NCBI RefSeq assembly: GCF_016056375.1
Contig: NZ_JAEDAE010000005.1
Location: forward strand, 62,001 to 126,000
DNA: 64,000 nt
From: Hymenobacter negativus
Lineage (GTDB): Bacteria > Bacteroidota > Bacteroidia > Cytophagales > Hymenobacteraceae
Reading direction: 5' to 3'
A program made the position numbers and the translations under genes. This document shows, in pieces, positions 7,247 to 17,600 of this stretch. Positions within the stretch are counted from its first letter, which is position 1. The number at the start of each line of letters is the position of its first letter. Below the pieces are notes generated by a model that searched no databases, had not been told where the DNA came from, and worked only from the letters and a program-made list of their open reading frames with translations.

Positions 7247-9473
7247 GATACACCCGAAACGACGTGCCCTCTCCCACTTCGCTCTCTACCTCGATGCGGC
7301 CGCCGTTGCTCTGCACAATGCGGTTGATGAGGTAGAGGCCCACGCCCGTGCCCTCGGTGTGGGTGTGGAAGCGGCGGAAAAGTTGAAACAGCTCGTCCTG
7401 GTGGCGGTGCATGTTAAAGCCCAATCCGTTGTCCTCCACCAGCAGCACGGGCCGGCCGGCATCCTTCCACACCGATACGTGCACGCGGCAGGGCCGGGCG
7501 GGGTCGGCGTACTTGAGCGAATTGCCAAGCAGGTTGACCAGAATGGTGCGCAGGTTGGCCCGCGAGTACACCACCGTGGGGGCCGCCGCAAAATCGACGG
7601 TGACGCGGGCGCGGGCGGCCTGCATCTGGGGTTGCAGGGATTGCAGCACTTCCTGGGTCAGGTCGGGCAGCGAAACGGGCTCGGTGGGCAGGCCCGTGTT
7701 TTGCTGCGTCTGGCCCACCAGCGCCAGGTCGTCGACGGTGGTGCTGAGCTGGTGCAGGGCCTGGTGCAGCATGGGCAGCAGCAGCTCGCCCTCGGCGGGG
7801 TCGGCGAAGGTGACGGACCGCTCCAGCTCCCCAAACAGGCCCACCAAGTTGTTGATGGGTTGACGTAGGTCGTGGCTGGCGGCGTACACAAACATATCGA
7901 GGTCGGCGTTGGTGCGGGTGAGCTGCCGGTTGGTGGTATCCAGCGCGGTGTTGGCGACGGTGAGGCCGTCGTTGGCCTGGGCCACCAGCAGGCGGCTGAG
8001 CACCTTGTCGGTGGAATCGACCACGAAGGCGAGGATGCCGTGCGGCTTGCCGGCCTCGTTGGTGAGGGGCTGATACACAAAATCGATGAACCGCTGGGCA
8101 GACTGGCCCGTGTGGGCATCGTCAATCATCACCGACGACTCGACCCCTACGTAGGGCCGGCCCGTGGCAAATACCTCGTTCAGCAACTCAATGAAGCCCT
8201 GCGGCACCATTTCGGGCAGGGCTTCGGCCACCGTGGCGCCCAGGCGGGCCCGCCCCCCCACCAAGGCCTGGTAGTTGGCATTGAAGAAGCTGAAGCGGTG
8301 CTCAGGGCCTTCCAGGGTAGCCACCGAGGCGGGCACTTCGCTCAGCACCTGCGTCAGCCGGTGCTGCTGCTGGCGCAGGTGCTCGCGCTGCCGCTCGGTT
8401 TCCACCAGCGCCTGGTTCAGGGCGTGGGTGCGGTCGGCCACGCGGGCTTCCAGCTCTTGGTTGAGCTCGCGCAGGGCCTGCTGGGTGCGGTGCAGCTCGT
8501 CGTTATTGGCCAGGATTTCTTCGTTGGCGGCTTGCAGTTCCTCGTTGGCAGTGGCCAACTCCTCGTTGAGCTGGTTGGCTTGCTGCTCTTTTTCCTCGAT
8601 GAGGCGGCGGGCCAGCACCTGCTCCGTTACTTCCACGGCCACATCGAGCACGCCGCGCAAGGTGCCGTGCGCGTCGAAGAGAGGTTGGTACACGAAGTTG
8701 TAGTAGGTGGTTTGCATCTGGCCGGCGCGCAGCATCGCGGCCGGCGCTTCGGTGCCGGTCACCGGCACCAGGGTGCGGCTCACCTGTTCCATCAGCTCAT
8801 CAAATCCCTGCCCGCGCAGCTCGGGCACGGCTTCGAGCAGGGGCCGCCCCAGCACCTCGGCCAGGGGCCGGCCCCAGAGGGCGGCCATACGCTCGTTGGC
8901 CACGGTGATGCGCAGCTCGGGGCCCTCAAACAGGCCGATGGCCACGGGGGCCTGCGCGAGCAGTTCCTCCAGGCGGGTGCGCTCCAGCTCGGCTAGGGCC
9001 AGGGCGGCCTGCTCGCGGGCCTGGCTTTCGCGCAGGGCCTGCTCCACGGGGGTGCGCTCCTCGTCGGACGTATCGGTGAAGCTCACCAGCAGCCCGGCTC
9101 CCACGCGGCGGGCCGCCAGGCGGTAATAATCATCGAACCCGTCGAGCTGGTAGTTGAATTCGCGGTGGCCCGGCTGGCCCGAGGCCAGTACTTCGCAGTA
9201 GAACTCAAAAATGCCGCCCGGCGCCAACGTGCCGGGCACCAGTTGCGAGTGGGTCCGGGTGGGCCGGGCAGGCAGGCGCAGCATGCGCTGCGCGGCCTCG
9301 CTGAGAAGCTCGAAGGTGAAATCGGTCACGGTGCCATCGGCCGCGAGCACCGGTTTCAGCAGCACCAGCGCCGTGATGGACGTAGCAAATATGCCCGCCA
9401 GCAGGTCATCGGCCGGAAACTGGGCAAGAACTTCGGCGGGCAGTGCCGGCAGAGTAGTAACGGAATCAGGCAT
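7242..9473 (-). CDS. PAS domain sensor histidine kinase (no transmembrane segment)
   Basis: This 743-aa cytoplasmic histidine kinase has, in order: a PAS-like segment (about 20-150), a second PAS domain (about 165-290), and a long Glu/Gln-rich coiled coil (about 290-375, ANEELQAANEEILANNDEL). A third PAS domain (about 380-500) precedes HisKA with phospho-acceptor His534 (ASHDLRQPINNL) and an HATPase_c domain. The kinase N-box has Asn651 (NLLGNSLKYA), G1 is VEDNGLGFN and G2 is GTGVGLYLI. No receiver domain or membrane helix is visible, so it is a soluble sensor with an unlinked response regulator. This multi-PAS, non-membrane form is abundant in Hymenobacter-type genomes and the ligand cannot be inferred. 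The stop codon lies within palindromic element E. Confidence 0.9.
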   Translation of the reverse strand: MPDSVTTLPALPAEVLAQFPADDLLAGIFATSITALVLLKPVLAADGTVTDFTFELLSEAAQRMLRLPARPTRTHSQLVPGTLAPGGIFEFYCEVLASGQPGHREFNYQLDGFDDYYRLAARRVGAGLLVSFTDTSDEERTPVEQALRESQAREQAALALAELERTRLEELLAQAPVAIGLFEGPELRITVANERMAALWGRPLAEVLGRPLLEAVPELRGQGFDELMEQVSRTLVPVTGTEAPAAMLRAGQMQTTYYNFVYQPLFDAHGTLRGVLDVAVEVTEQVLARRLIEEKEQQANQLNEELATANEELQAANEEILANNDELHRTQQALRELNQELEARVADRTHALNQALVETERQREHLRQQQHRLTQVLSEVPASVATLEGPEHRFSFFNANYQALVGGRARLGATVAEALPEMVPQGFIELLNEVFATGRPYVGVESSVMIDDAHTGQSAQRFIDFVYQPLTNEAGKPHGILAFVVDSTDKVLSRLLVAQANDGLTVANTALDTTNRQLTRTNADLDMFVYAASHDLRQPINNLVGLFGELERSVTFADPAEGELLLPMLHQALHQLSTTVDDLALVGQTQQNTGLPTEPVSLPDLTQEVLQSLQPQMQAARARVTVDFAAAPTVVYSRANLRTILVNLLGNSLKYADPARPCRVHVSVWKDAGRPVLLVEDNGLGFNMHRHQDELFQLFRRFHTHTEGTGVGLYLINRIVQSNGGRIEVESEVGEGTSFRVYL

Positions 9474-9790
9474 TAATTACAGATGGGAAGAACACGGCCC
9501 CACAGCACGCGCTTGTTCTACTCTACAAACATCGGGACTGGCTATCTATTAGAAACCAAACCCGCCGCTCGAGCCCCGCTAAAAATGCTGCCACGCCGCC
9601 TATCCGCAGCCAATACCTGTCGAGAATTGGTATTGACAAGATGGTGCGGGGCGCGAAGCAGGCGAATTTCAATCCGGACAGCAAGGGGCGCTGCCGAGCG
9701 TGTGAAAAGTAAGCCAGCCAGTGCATACCACGCCCGCAAAATCTTTCGTTAGCCCTTGCTTACATTTAAGTCCTTCATCCTTTCTGCGCT
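9474..9790. other. Intergenic region between divergent genes
   Basis: 317 bp separate the kinase (minus) and a lipoprotein gene (plus), so promoters for both are expected here. I see a weak 7-bp inverted repeat (CAATACC 9611-9617 with GGTATTG 9629-9635) but no clear TAnnTTTG box and no convincing small gene. Confidence 0.3.
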
Positions 9791-10573
9791 ATGAAAACCG
9801 GTCTACACCTCTTCGCCCTGGGCCTGGCCCTAGGGGCCGGCCTGCTGGGCAGTGCATGTTCCAAAAAGGCCCAGGATACGCCTTCCCCGACCGCCGAAGT
9901 ACCTATCGGGCCGTCCATCACCGGGCTCGTGCAGCCAGCCGATGCCTTGCTGGGGGTTTCGGTGATTGATAACACCACCCACCAGACCATTGTCAGTGTT
10001 GCCCCCGACAGCAAAGGCACTTATCAGTTCGATGCCGTGCCGGCGGGCACTTATATTTTACATTTCAACGTGAAGCGCGGCTACGTGCCGCCCCGGGAGC
10101 TGAGCGTGACCGTGACGGCTGGCAAAACCACGGTGGTACCCACGGTTACGGTGGTGCAGTCCAGGGCCTCGTTTACCGTCGATGGCGTCGCGGCGGCTCC
10201 CCCGCTCATCGATTTGATGCTATTATCTACCAGTTCCGGAAATTTTGAGCTGGTTTTCAGCAACGGCACCCTCGGGGCCACGCCCGACAGCTACCGGCTG
10301 CGCCTCTCAATGCCCTACAACCTGACCGTGGGCTCCTACCCCCTGAACAGCACGGCGGCCTTCGCCACTTTCAGCGGGGCCGATTTGGTGAGCTACGATT
10401 CCCGCGTAAGCACGCCCGCGGCCCCGGCCAGCGGAACGCTCACCATCACCTCCGTTTTCGATGTCCCCCCCTACCCCCGTTACGCTTCGGGCACCTTCAC
10501 TTTCACGGGCGGAGCAGCGGCCGCTTCGGGGAGCAAAACCATCAGCGGCGCGTTCAGCGACGTTAGCTACTAG
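9791..10573 (+). CDS. Putative lipoprotein with carboxypeptidase-regulatory-like domain
   Basis: This 260-aa lipoprotein has a signal peptide with lipobox LLGSAC (Cys at about residue 19). A carboxypeptidase-regulatory-like/CnaB-type beta-sandwich follows (about 38-120: ITGLVQPADALLGV, YQFDAVPAGTYILHF), then a second beta-rich domain (about 125-260) with Gly/Ser/Thr-rich strands. Such domains are structural modules on surface lipoproteins; no catalytic motif is seen. It is monocistronic and ends at a strong terminator shared with the convergent protease gene. The specific role is unknown. Confidence 0.75.
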   Translation: MKTGLHLFALGLALGAGLLGSACSKKAQDTPSPTAEVPIGPSITGLVQPADALLGVSVIDNTTHQTIVSVAPDSKGTYQFDAVPAGTYILHFNVKRGYVPPRELSVTVTAGKTTVVPTVTVVQSRASFTVDGVAAAPPLIDLMLLSTSSGNFELVFSNGTLGATPDSYRLRLSMPYNLTVGSYPLNSTAAFATFSGADLVSYDSRVSTPAAPASGTLTITSVFDVPPYPRYASGTFTFTGGAAAASGSKTISGAFSDVSY

Positions 10574-10596
10574 TCGGTTCTGCGTAGCCGTTTATA

Positions 10597-10634
10597 AAAA
10601 AGCCCCCGCTGCGGAGTTGCAGCGGGGGCTTTTT
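10597..10634. terminator. Bidirectional intrinsic terminator
   Basis: A 16-bp perfect stem (10597-10612 with 10619-10634) with a 6-nt loop carries an A-run on one side and a T-run on the other. It sits between the convergent lipoprotein and protease genes and can serve both. Confidence 0.93.
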
Positions 10635-10654
10635 CGTGGCACTTGCTTTCCAGC

Positions 10655-12787
10655 CTATTTCAGCTCGTCGCCAATCACGGCCACGGCTTCGGCCAGGGCG
10701 GGGTCTTTGCGCAGGGGCTTGAGGAAGCGAGCCACGCGCCGGGCGGCCACGGAGTCGGACGCCGGGCGGGCGTCGGCCGCGAGGGCCGATACGTCGAGCA
10801 CGGCCAGGGCATTCTGGGCGTCGGTTTGCTGCTTATTGATGGCGCGGGCCTCTACCTGCTGGGTGCGGTAGGCGGCCAGGTTCAGCGACAGCACGGTTTG
10901 CTTCTGGCGGGCAGTGGCGCGCTGGGCGGCCTCGGTGATGAGCTTGAAGCCGGGGCTAGCGGCCACGCGGGCGGCGCTGGCGGCCTTGAGGGGGGCCAGG
11001 GCGGGCAGCGTGTTGGCGGGCTGATACGTGGCGGGCGCAATCTCGTCCCAGGGCAGCGGGTATTCCGATTCCTGCTCGCCCTTGGCGTAGGAGGCCAGTG
11101 CATCGGGCACCACAATGTCGGGCGTCACGCCCTTGAACTGGGTCGAGCCCCCGCTCACGCGGTAAAATTTCTGGATGGTGAGCTTAAGCGAGCCCAGCGG
11201 CTTGAGGGCGTTGGCCTGCGCATTCACGGCGTTGTCCAGGTCGAAAACCTGCTGCACGGTGCCCTTGCCGTAGGTAGTGCTGCCCATGATGATGGCGCGG
11301 TGGTAGTCCTGCATAGCGGCGGCCAGAATTTCGGAGGCTGAGGCGCTGTACTTGTTCACCAGCACCACCAGCGGGCCGCTGTATTGCACAGTGGGGTCGG
11401 TATCGGCCACGGGCTGGGCCGGGCCACGGCTGGTTTTCACCTGCACCATGGGGCCGGTGGGCACGAAGAGGCCGCCCATGTCCACGGCATCGCGCAAGGA
11501 GCCGCCGCCGTTGTAGCGCAGGTCGAGCACCACGCCGGCCACGTTTTCCTTGCTGAGCTTGGCCAATTCAGCCTTCACGTCGGCCGCGCTGCTGCGCCCG
11601 CCCTTGCCGCTGAAGTCGGCGTAGAAGCCGGGCAGGTTGACATAGCCGTAGGTGCGCCCGCCCTGCTTGATGAGGGCCGACTGGGCGTAGGTTTCCTCAA
11701 TCACCACCACGTCGCGGATGATGGGGATGACCTGCGTCGAGCCGTCGGGCTTGCGCACCGTGAGGCGCACTTCCGTGCCCTTGGGCCCGCGAATGAGCTT
11801 CACGGCCTTGTCCTGGCGCATGCCTTCCACGCTCACGGGCTCGGCCGCGCCCTGGCCCACGCGCAGGATGATGTCGCCTACTTTCAATTCGCCCTGCCGC
11901 GACGAGGCCGAGCCCGGCACGATGTCGATAACCTTCAGCTTGCCTTCGTCTTCCTGCAGCTGGGCACCCGTGCCCTCCAGCCGGCCCGACATCTGAATGT
12001 CGAAGTTTTCGCGGGCAATGGGGGCCAGGTAGTCCGTGTGCGGGTCGTAGCTGTTGGCAATGGCCTCGGCAAAGGCGGCCAGGCGGTCGTTGCTATCAAT
12101 CTGCAGCTGGTCGGTAAAAACCTCGTCGTAGTACTTCAGCACGCGCTTGCGGGCTTCGGCCTCCATCTCGGCGGGAGTGCGGGATTTCTCGGTGGTGGTG
12201 GCCGGCGAGGCCCCAACTTTGGTGGCGGCCAGGGGTTTGTCTTTTTTCTTGGCCTCGTCGTCCATCATTTCTGAGAGGCGGGCCAGCGTCTGGTACTTCA
12301 GCATCTTGCGCCACTGCTCGCGCTGCTCGGCGGCGTTGGCGGCGTAGGTGGCCTTGGCGGGGTCGGTTTCCCAGCTTTCCTGCACCGAGAAGTCAAAGGG
12401 CTGGGCCAGAATCTGACGGTAGAGGGCCTGAATCTCGGGCATGCGCTTGGCCAGCAGCGCGCTCGTGGCGTCCAGAAACTCGTGGGTGCCGCCGCGCATC
12501 TGGTCGTCAATCTGCGTTTTGAACTGGCTGAGCCGGGCCACTTCCGGGGCCAGCAGCAGCTGCTTGTTCACGTCTATGCGCTTAAGGTACAAGTCGTACA
12601 CGCGCTGCGAGAACTGGTCGTCAATCTTCTCGGGTTGGTAGTGGAGCTGGTTCAGCCCCTGCATCATCACGCCGAGCACCACCTGGTCGCGCGGCGGCGT
12701 GCCCTGGTACACGGAGTAGGAAGCCAGCCCCAGCAGGGCCAGCACGGAAGTGGAATATAATCCCAGTTTAAAGCGGGGGAATTGCAT
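10655..12787 (-). CDS. prc: Carboxy-terminal processing protease, S41 family (Prc/tail-specific type)
   Basis: This 710-aa periplasmic serine protease of the large Prc type has an N-terminal signal anchor (about 8-27). A helical N-terminal tail-specific-protease domain (about 30-250) contains a charged insert at 175-210. A PDZ domain follows (about 255-350, with the GTGAQLQEDEGKLKV and SASSRQGELKVGDII segments), then the S41 core and a C-terminal DUF3340-like helical domain (about 560-700). The catalytic Ser483 (YSASASE) and Lys508 (TTYGKGTV) lie 25 residues apart, as in E. coli Prc. The family degrades or trims periplasmic proteins from their C-termini, including lipoproteins and cell-wall hydrolases. 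It is transcribed alone and is shielded by a bidirectional terminator at its 3' side. Confidence 0.93.
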   Translation of the reverse strand: MQFPRFKLGLYSTSVLALLGLASYSVYQGTPPRDQVVLGVMMQGLNQLHYQPEKIDDQFSQRVYDLYLKRIDVNKQLLLAPEVARLSQFKTQIDDQMRGGTHEFLDATSALLAKRMPEIQALYRQILAQPFDFSVQESWETDPAKATYAANAAEQREQWRKMLKYQTLARLSEMMDDEAKKKDKPLAATKVGASPATTTEKSRTPAEMEAEARKRVLKYYDEVFTDQLQIDSNDRLAAFAEAIANSYDPHTDYLAPIARENFDIQMSGRLEGTGAQLQEDEGKLKVIDIVPGSASSRQGELKVGDIILRVGQGAAEPVSVEGMRQDKAVKLIRGPKGTEVRLTVRKPDGSTQVIPIIRDVVVIEETYAQSALIKQGGRTYGYVNLPGFYADFSGKGGRSSAADVKAELAKLSKENVAGVVLDLRYNGGGSLRDAVDMGGLFVPTGPMVQVKTSRGPAQPVADTDPTVQYSGPLVVLVNKYSASASEILAAAMQDYHRAIIMGSTTYGKGTVQQVFDLDNAVNAQANALKPLGSLKLTIQKFYRVSGGSTQFKGVTPDIVVPDALASYAKGEQESEYPLPWDEIAPATYQPANTLPALAPLKAASAARVAASPGFKLITEAAQRATARQKQTVLSLNLAAYRTQQVEARAINKQQTDAQNALAVLDVSALAADARPASDSVAARRVARFLKPLRKDPALAEAVAVIGDELK

Positions 12788-12947
12788 GCGGAGAGGTCTA
12801 GTGAAGAAAGGAAATTGGCAGCGGCCGGGGCCGGCCCTTACGCCCTGACGGACTGAAAGGGTAAAGATGATGCTTCCTTAACCAGAATCGCACCACTAAT
12901 TGCTCCCAAAGTCGAAAAAGAACCGCCAAAGGTTGCGAAGTGGCCGC

Positions 12948-14027
12948 TTAGAAGCTCAACGTGAGCTGCCGGCCGGCCGTGGCGTGCTCATTATCCAGGT
13001 TGGAAAGCGTGACGCCCAGCAGCCGCACGCCCTTTTCCAGCGGAAACAACCCCTCCACCAGCTCCCGGCAAATGCGGGCCAGCACCTCCGGCCCCGGCAC
13101 CGGGCCCACGCCGCTGCGGCTGCGCGTAATCTGCTGGAAGTCGCCGAATTTTACCTTCAGCGTCACCGTCCGCCCCCGGATGCCGCTGCGCTGGCAGTAT
13201 TCCCACACGTCTTCCAGCAGCGGCTGCAGGGCTTCGATGAGGTCCGAAAACTCCCGTAAATCCTGCGCGAAAGTGGTTTCCGAGCCCATGGACTTGCGCA
13301 GGCGGTCGGCCACAACGGGCCGCTCGTCTTCGCCCCGCGCAATGGCGTAGTAGTAGCGCCCCACCTTGCCAAAGTGCTGGTGCAAAAATTCCACCGGCTG
13401 CGCCCGCAAGTCGGCCCCGGTGAAGATGCCCAGTTCGTTCATGCGGGCCGCCGTCACCGGCCCCACGCCGTGGAACTGGCCTACGGCCAGCCCTTCCACA
13501 AAGGCCAGGCCCTGCGCCGGCCGCACCACAAACTGCCCGTTGGGCTTGCGGTAGTCGGAGGCCAGCTTGGCCAGAAATTTATTATATGAAATGCCCGCCG
13601 AGGCCGTGAGCCCGGTTTCGGCCAGAATCCGGGCCCGGATTTCGCGCGCAATCTGCGTGGCCGAGTCCAGCTGCTTGAGGTTGTGCGTCACGTCGAGGTA
13701 GGCCTCATCCAGCGACACCGGCTCAATCAGCGGCGTGTATTCGGCAAAAATGGCCCGAATCTGGCGCGACACTTCTTTGTACACCGCAAAGCGCGGCGGC
13801 ACAAAAACCAGTTCGGGGCATTTGCGCAGCGCCGTAGCACTCGGCATGGCCGAGCGCACTCCAAACTGCCGGGCCTCGTAGCTGGCCGCCGCCACCACGC
13901 CGCGCTCGCGGGCGCCGCCCACGGCCACGGGCCGGCCGCGCAGCTCGGGGTGGTCGCGCTGCTCCACCGAAGCATAAAATGCATCCATGTCCAAATGGAT
14001 GATTTTGCGAATGGAGCTGGCAGTCAC
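12948..14027 (-). CDS. dinB: DNA polymerase IV (Y-family translesion polymerase)
   Basis: This 359-aa Y-family polymerase is of normal DinB length. The N-terminal catalytic motif IIHLDMDAFYASVEQ and the second acidic motif PVSLDEAYLDVT hold the metal-binding Asp/Asp-Glu residues. YEARQFGVRSAMP is the conserved finger segment, followed by the helix-hairpin-helix thumb (GVGPVTAARMNELG) and the little-finger domain (about 240-340). It replicates past damaged bases without proofreading. The C-terminus ends in RQLTLSF, resembling a hydrophobic sliding-clamp binding tail. Regulation is not evident: no SOS-box can be claimed in the upstream AT-rich region. Confidence 0.96.
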   Translation of the reverse strand: MTASSIRKIIHLDMDAFYASVEQRDHPELRGRPVAVGGARERGVVAAASYEARQFGVRSAMPSATALRKCPELVFVPPRFAVYKEVSRQIRAIFAEYTPLIEPVSLDEAYLDVTHNLKQLDSATQIAREIRARILAETGLTASAGISYNKFLAKLASDYRKPNGQFVVRPAQGLAFVEGLAVGQFHGVGPVTAARMNELGIFTGADLRAQPVEFLHQHFGKVGRYYYAIARGEDERPVVADRLRKSMGSETTFAQDLREFSDLIEALQPLLEDVWEYCQRSGIRGRTVTLKVKFGDFQQITRSRSGVGPVPGPEVLARICRELVEGLFPLEKGVRLLGVTLSNLDNEHATAGRQLTLSF

Positions 14028-14190
14028 TATGTTTACTTTTTATTCCGGCAAAGATAAAAGGCAGGCTGCGGAAGACGGATTCTTTGTTTCCAGCGCATAT
14101 AGCGGGTTTCGTATTTTAGAAATGCTATTTCCGAACTACGATTTTGCCTGATTCTCAAAAATTAGCAATGAAACAGTCTAAATAATTATA

Positions 14191-14221
14191 TTTTTATTGA
14201 TAATTCTTTTACGTAGTTTTG
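14191..14221 (+). promoter_or_regulatory. Bacteroidota-type promoter for the tRNA gene
   Basis: TAGTTTTG at 14214-14221 matches the Bacteroidota -7 box TAnnTTTG, in an AT-rich tract. A T-rich run near 14191-14199 lies where the -33 element would be, though its match is weak. The tRNA starts 13 nt after the box, which fits a short 5' leader. Confidence 0.6.
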
Positions 14222-14233
14222 AATTATCAACCT

Positions 14234-14309
14234 TGTGGGGTGGCGGAATTGGCAGACGCGCTAGCCTATCTCGCTAGTAAAATTAGAGGTTCGAGTCCTC
14301 TCTCTACAG
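14234..14309 (+). tRNA. tRNA-like gene with leucine-type body and unusual AUC anticodon position
   Basis: A full cloverleaf folds. The acceptor stem is TGTGGGG with CTCTACA (two G-U pairs). The D arm is GCG/CGC with the GAATTGGCAGA loop typical of tRNA-Leu. The anticodon stem is CTAGC/GCTAG around a 7-nt loop CTATCTC, and the T arm is AGAGG-TTCGAGT-CCTCT. The discriminator base is G and CCA is not encoded. By standard position the anticodon is 14268-14270, reading AUC (Asp codon GAU), but A34 is very rare in bacteria and the D arm is Leu-like. The variable region is only 7 nt, not the long arm of a leucine tRNA. It may be a degenerate tRNA-Leu, a specialised tRNA-like RNA, or a true unusual isoacceptor. 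Its own promoter and terminator argue for expression. Confidence 0.7.
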
Positions 14310-14315
14310 CAACAG

Positions 14316-14345
14316 TCCCGGTCGCAGCAGCGGCCGGGATTTTTT
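14316..14345 (+). terminator. Intrinsic terminator of the tRNA transcript
   Basis: TCCCGGTCGC (14316-14325) pairs with GCGGCCGGGA (14330-14339, one G-U type mismatch) and is followed directly by a run of six T. It lies 6 nt after the tRNA 3' end, so the tRNA is a single-gene transcript. Confidence 0.9.
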
Positions 14346-14639
14346 GCGTTCGGGAGTTTCGAATGGAGTCGAGGAATGGTGAGGGGGACGTAGAAACGGG
14401 CCGCCCGATGGGACAAGCATAGCCCCTCGATTGCCGGAAAAATTGTTGGCAGCGGCGCGGACCGAAAGGGATTTTACCAAAATTATTGTGGAGGCTAGTA
14501 AGGGTACTTGGCTGGTTCGGTGTAATACCCCAAACGTTTGCAGCGCGCGACTGCAATCGTTTGGTGGCGGCGCTGCCAACGGGCCAGCCAACCGCTCTTT
14601 TTACCTCCTGAACCTTATTCCCTAACGAGAATTCCCCTT
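14346..14639. other. Intergenic region before the beta-helix gene
   Basis: About 290 bp follow the tRNA terminator. No gene or clear promoter box is recognised. The stretch probably holds the promoter and leader of the downstream secreted protein. Confidence 0.3.
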
Positions 14640-17600
14640 ATGCAAAAACTCGACTCTTTGCTATGCAGTCGGAAAAAGTCCGGCCGTCGTTTCAGCTTAC
14701 TTTCAGCACTGCTGCTGAGTGCCGCCGGGGCCGGTGCCCAGACGCTCAGCGGCACTTACTACGTGGGCAGCAGCACCTCGCCCAACCCGGCCCGCACTTA
14801 CGCCGACCTGCCGGCAGCCATGACGGCCCTGGGCAACGGCGTGACCGCCAACAGCAGCGTGACCTTTACCCTGCTCGATGCCGCTTACCCGCTGGGTGCT
14901 ACGTCGCTGGTGGTGCCCGCTGTCGCGCTCAGCACAGGCCAGGGCGTAAGCCTGGTGCCCGCCGCCGGAGTGAGCCCAGTGATTTCGGGCAGCAACACCA
15001 CGGCGCTGATTGACCTGAACGGCACGGATTATTTCACCATCAGCGGGTACGACGGTAGCACCAGCGCCCGCACCCTCACGCTGCGCAACACGGCGGCCGG
15101 GCCGGCCGTGCTGCTGCGCAACGATGCCACCTACAACACGCTGCGCAACCTAATCATCGAAAGCGCCAACACTAGTACCAGCAGTGGCACGGTGCTTTTC
15201 AGCACCTCCACCGGCACCACCGGCAACGACTTCAACACCCTGGCCAGCTGCGATGTGCGGCCGGCCAACAACAGCACCACCGTGCTGCCGGCCAACGGCA
15301 TCTACTCGGTGGGCACGGCCGGGGCTACCAACAGCGACAACACTGTGCGGGGTTGCACCATCTACAACTTCACGGCCACTGGCCTGAACGTGAACACCAA
15401 CAGCGGCGACAACTGGACGGTAGGCGGCGCAACGGCCGCCGAGGGCAACACCGTGTACGAAACCGTGAGCCGAAGTGTAGACCTGCGCTTTCTGCGCTTG
15501 GGCAGCGGCAGCACCCACACCGTGAGTAATAACCAACTGTACTACGCCAGCGGCACCCTTAGCGCGGCGTTCTATGGCGTGGTGCTGGTGGGCGGCACCG
15601 GCCACACGGTGAGCAACAACGCCATCGGCGGCTCGCAGGCGGGCGCGGGCGGCACGGCCTTCACCATTGGGGCCGTGGCGAGCTTTGTGTATCCAATTTA
15701 CTTGGATTTGAGTGCCACGGCCGGAGCGGCCGTTACGACGGTGCAGGGCAACGTGATTCGCAACTTCGCCTCGGCTTCGACGGGCACCATGTACGGGGTG
15801 CACGCCCGCAACGGCACGGCCAACATTGTGACGCTGCAGGCCAACACCATTGGGGGCACCAGCGCGGGCCAGGGCATCACACACGCCGGCACGTTCTACG
15901 GCTTCGACCTGGGCAATGCGGTGGGAGCCACGGTGCAGAATAACACCGTAGCTGGCATCACCACAACCGTAACCAACGCGACCGGCCTGAGTGGCACGCT
16001 GGCGGGCGTGAACATGAGCAGCAGCTCGGCCAGTACCATCAGCGGCAACACGTTCAGCAATTTCAACGGGACGACGACCAATACTGTGACCAGCAACACG
16101 GTGAACACTGCCAATGCCACGCCCGTGGCGGGTGTGTACGTGAGCGGCAGCGGCGCGGCCACCATCAGCGGCAACACGATGAGCACCCTTGCTAGTGGCT
16201 CGACGTATGCCACCGGCGGCACAGGCGTCAACATTGCGCTGGCGGGCGTGTGGCTGAACGGCGGCGGCGCGGTAGCAGTGGCCAACAATACCATCAGCGG
16301 CCTGACGGCGGCCACCGGCGGCGCGGCTGTGTTTGGCATATATTCCAGCGGCAGCGGGAGCGGCACCATCAGCGGAAACCAGATTAGCGGCCTGAGCAGC
16401 AGCCTGACGGCGGCCGCGCAGCTGGCCGGCATCAACTCGACGGGCAGCGGCGTGGTGGCTATCAGCACTAATACGCTGAGTAGCCTGAGCCAGAGCGGCG
16501 CATCGGGCAACCTCTATGGCATTCAGAACACGGCCGCAACTGGCTCGGACGTGACCGGCAACACCATCACCAACGTCACCTACGCGGGCACTTCCACGGG
16601 CCAGACGGTGTACGGCATTTCGGCCAACGGCTCGAACAGCATTAGCAACAACACGATAACCACGGTACAGGCCACGGGCCCGGCTAATGCCAACGTGCGT
16701 GGCATGTACGTGGGCGGCACCAGCGCGGTGGCCATCGTAAGCGGCAACGCCGTGAGCACCGTGCTGAACGGTACCAGCGGCGCCAGCACCAACACGGCCG
16801 GCATTTACGTGGGCGCAACTTCGGGCGTGATGGGCGCAGTGACCATCAGCGGCAACCGCATCAGCAACGTGGGCACCACAGCCACGGCCGCGCCCACGGG
16901 CGGCACGGTTTATACTGTGACGGGCTTGCAGTGCGGGGCGTCGGCGGCGGGCTCGGTGATTGAGCGCAACCGGGTGTGGAACGTGTACGGCAGCAGCGCC
17001 GGCACCGGCGCCAATGCCGACCAGGTGCGCGGACTGGCCGTGATTGGCACGTATTCGGGCACGTTTGCCAACAACCAGATTAGCCTGGCGGCGGGCGCGG
17101 CCACCCAGCTTTCCTTCGGGATTCAGGACCTGTCGACCACCGGCAGCAACAGCTACTATTACAACTCAGTGTACCTGGCTCCGGCCGGCGCGGCAGCCGC
17201 CAGCAGCTACGGTTTCTGGCGCAGCGCCACCACCACGCCGGCCACCGTGCAGCTCCGCAACAACCTGTTATACAACGGCCGCACGGCCGCCAGCGGTGCC
17301 ACAGCCTACGCCATCGGCACGGCCAGCACTACCGGCTGGAGCGCCACAACTTCGGATTACAACCTGCTGATTTCGCCCAGCGCCACTGCCGTGGGCAACT
17401 GGGGTGGCACGGCCCTGAGCTTTGCCAGCTGGAAAACCGCCCAGCCCGCCGGCTCGGGCGGCGACGCCAGCAGCCTGAGCACCACCAGCGCGGCCGTACC
17501 GGCGGCCAACCTGTTCACGGACCTTGCCACCGGCAACCTCGACATCAACCCCGCCAACCCCGAAGCCTGGTACGCCAACGGCACCGGCGTGCAGGTGGCC

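Noticed and set aside
14219..14422. Small open frame across the tRNA
   Set aside because: It translates the tRNA gene and its terminator, which have clear RNA structure.
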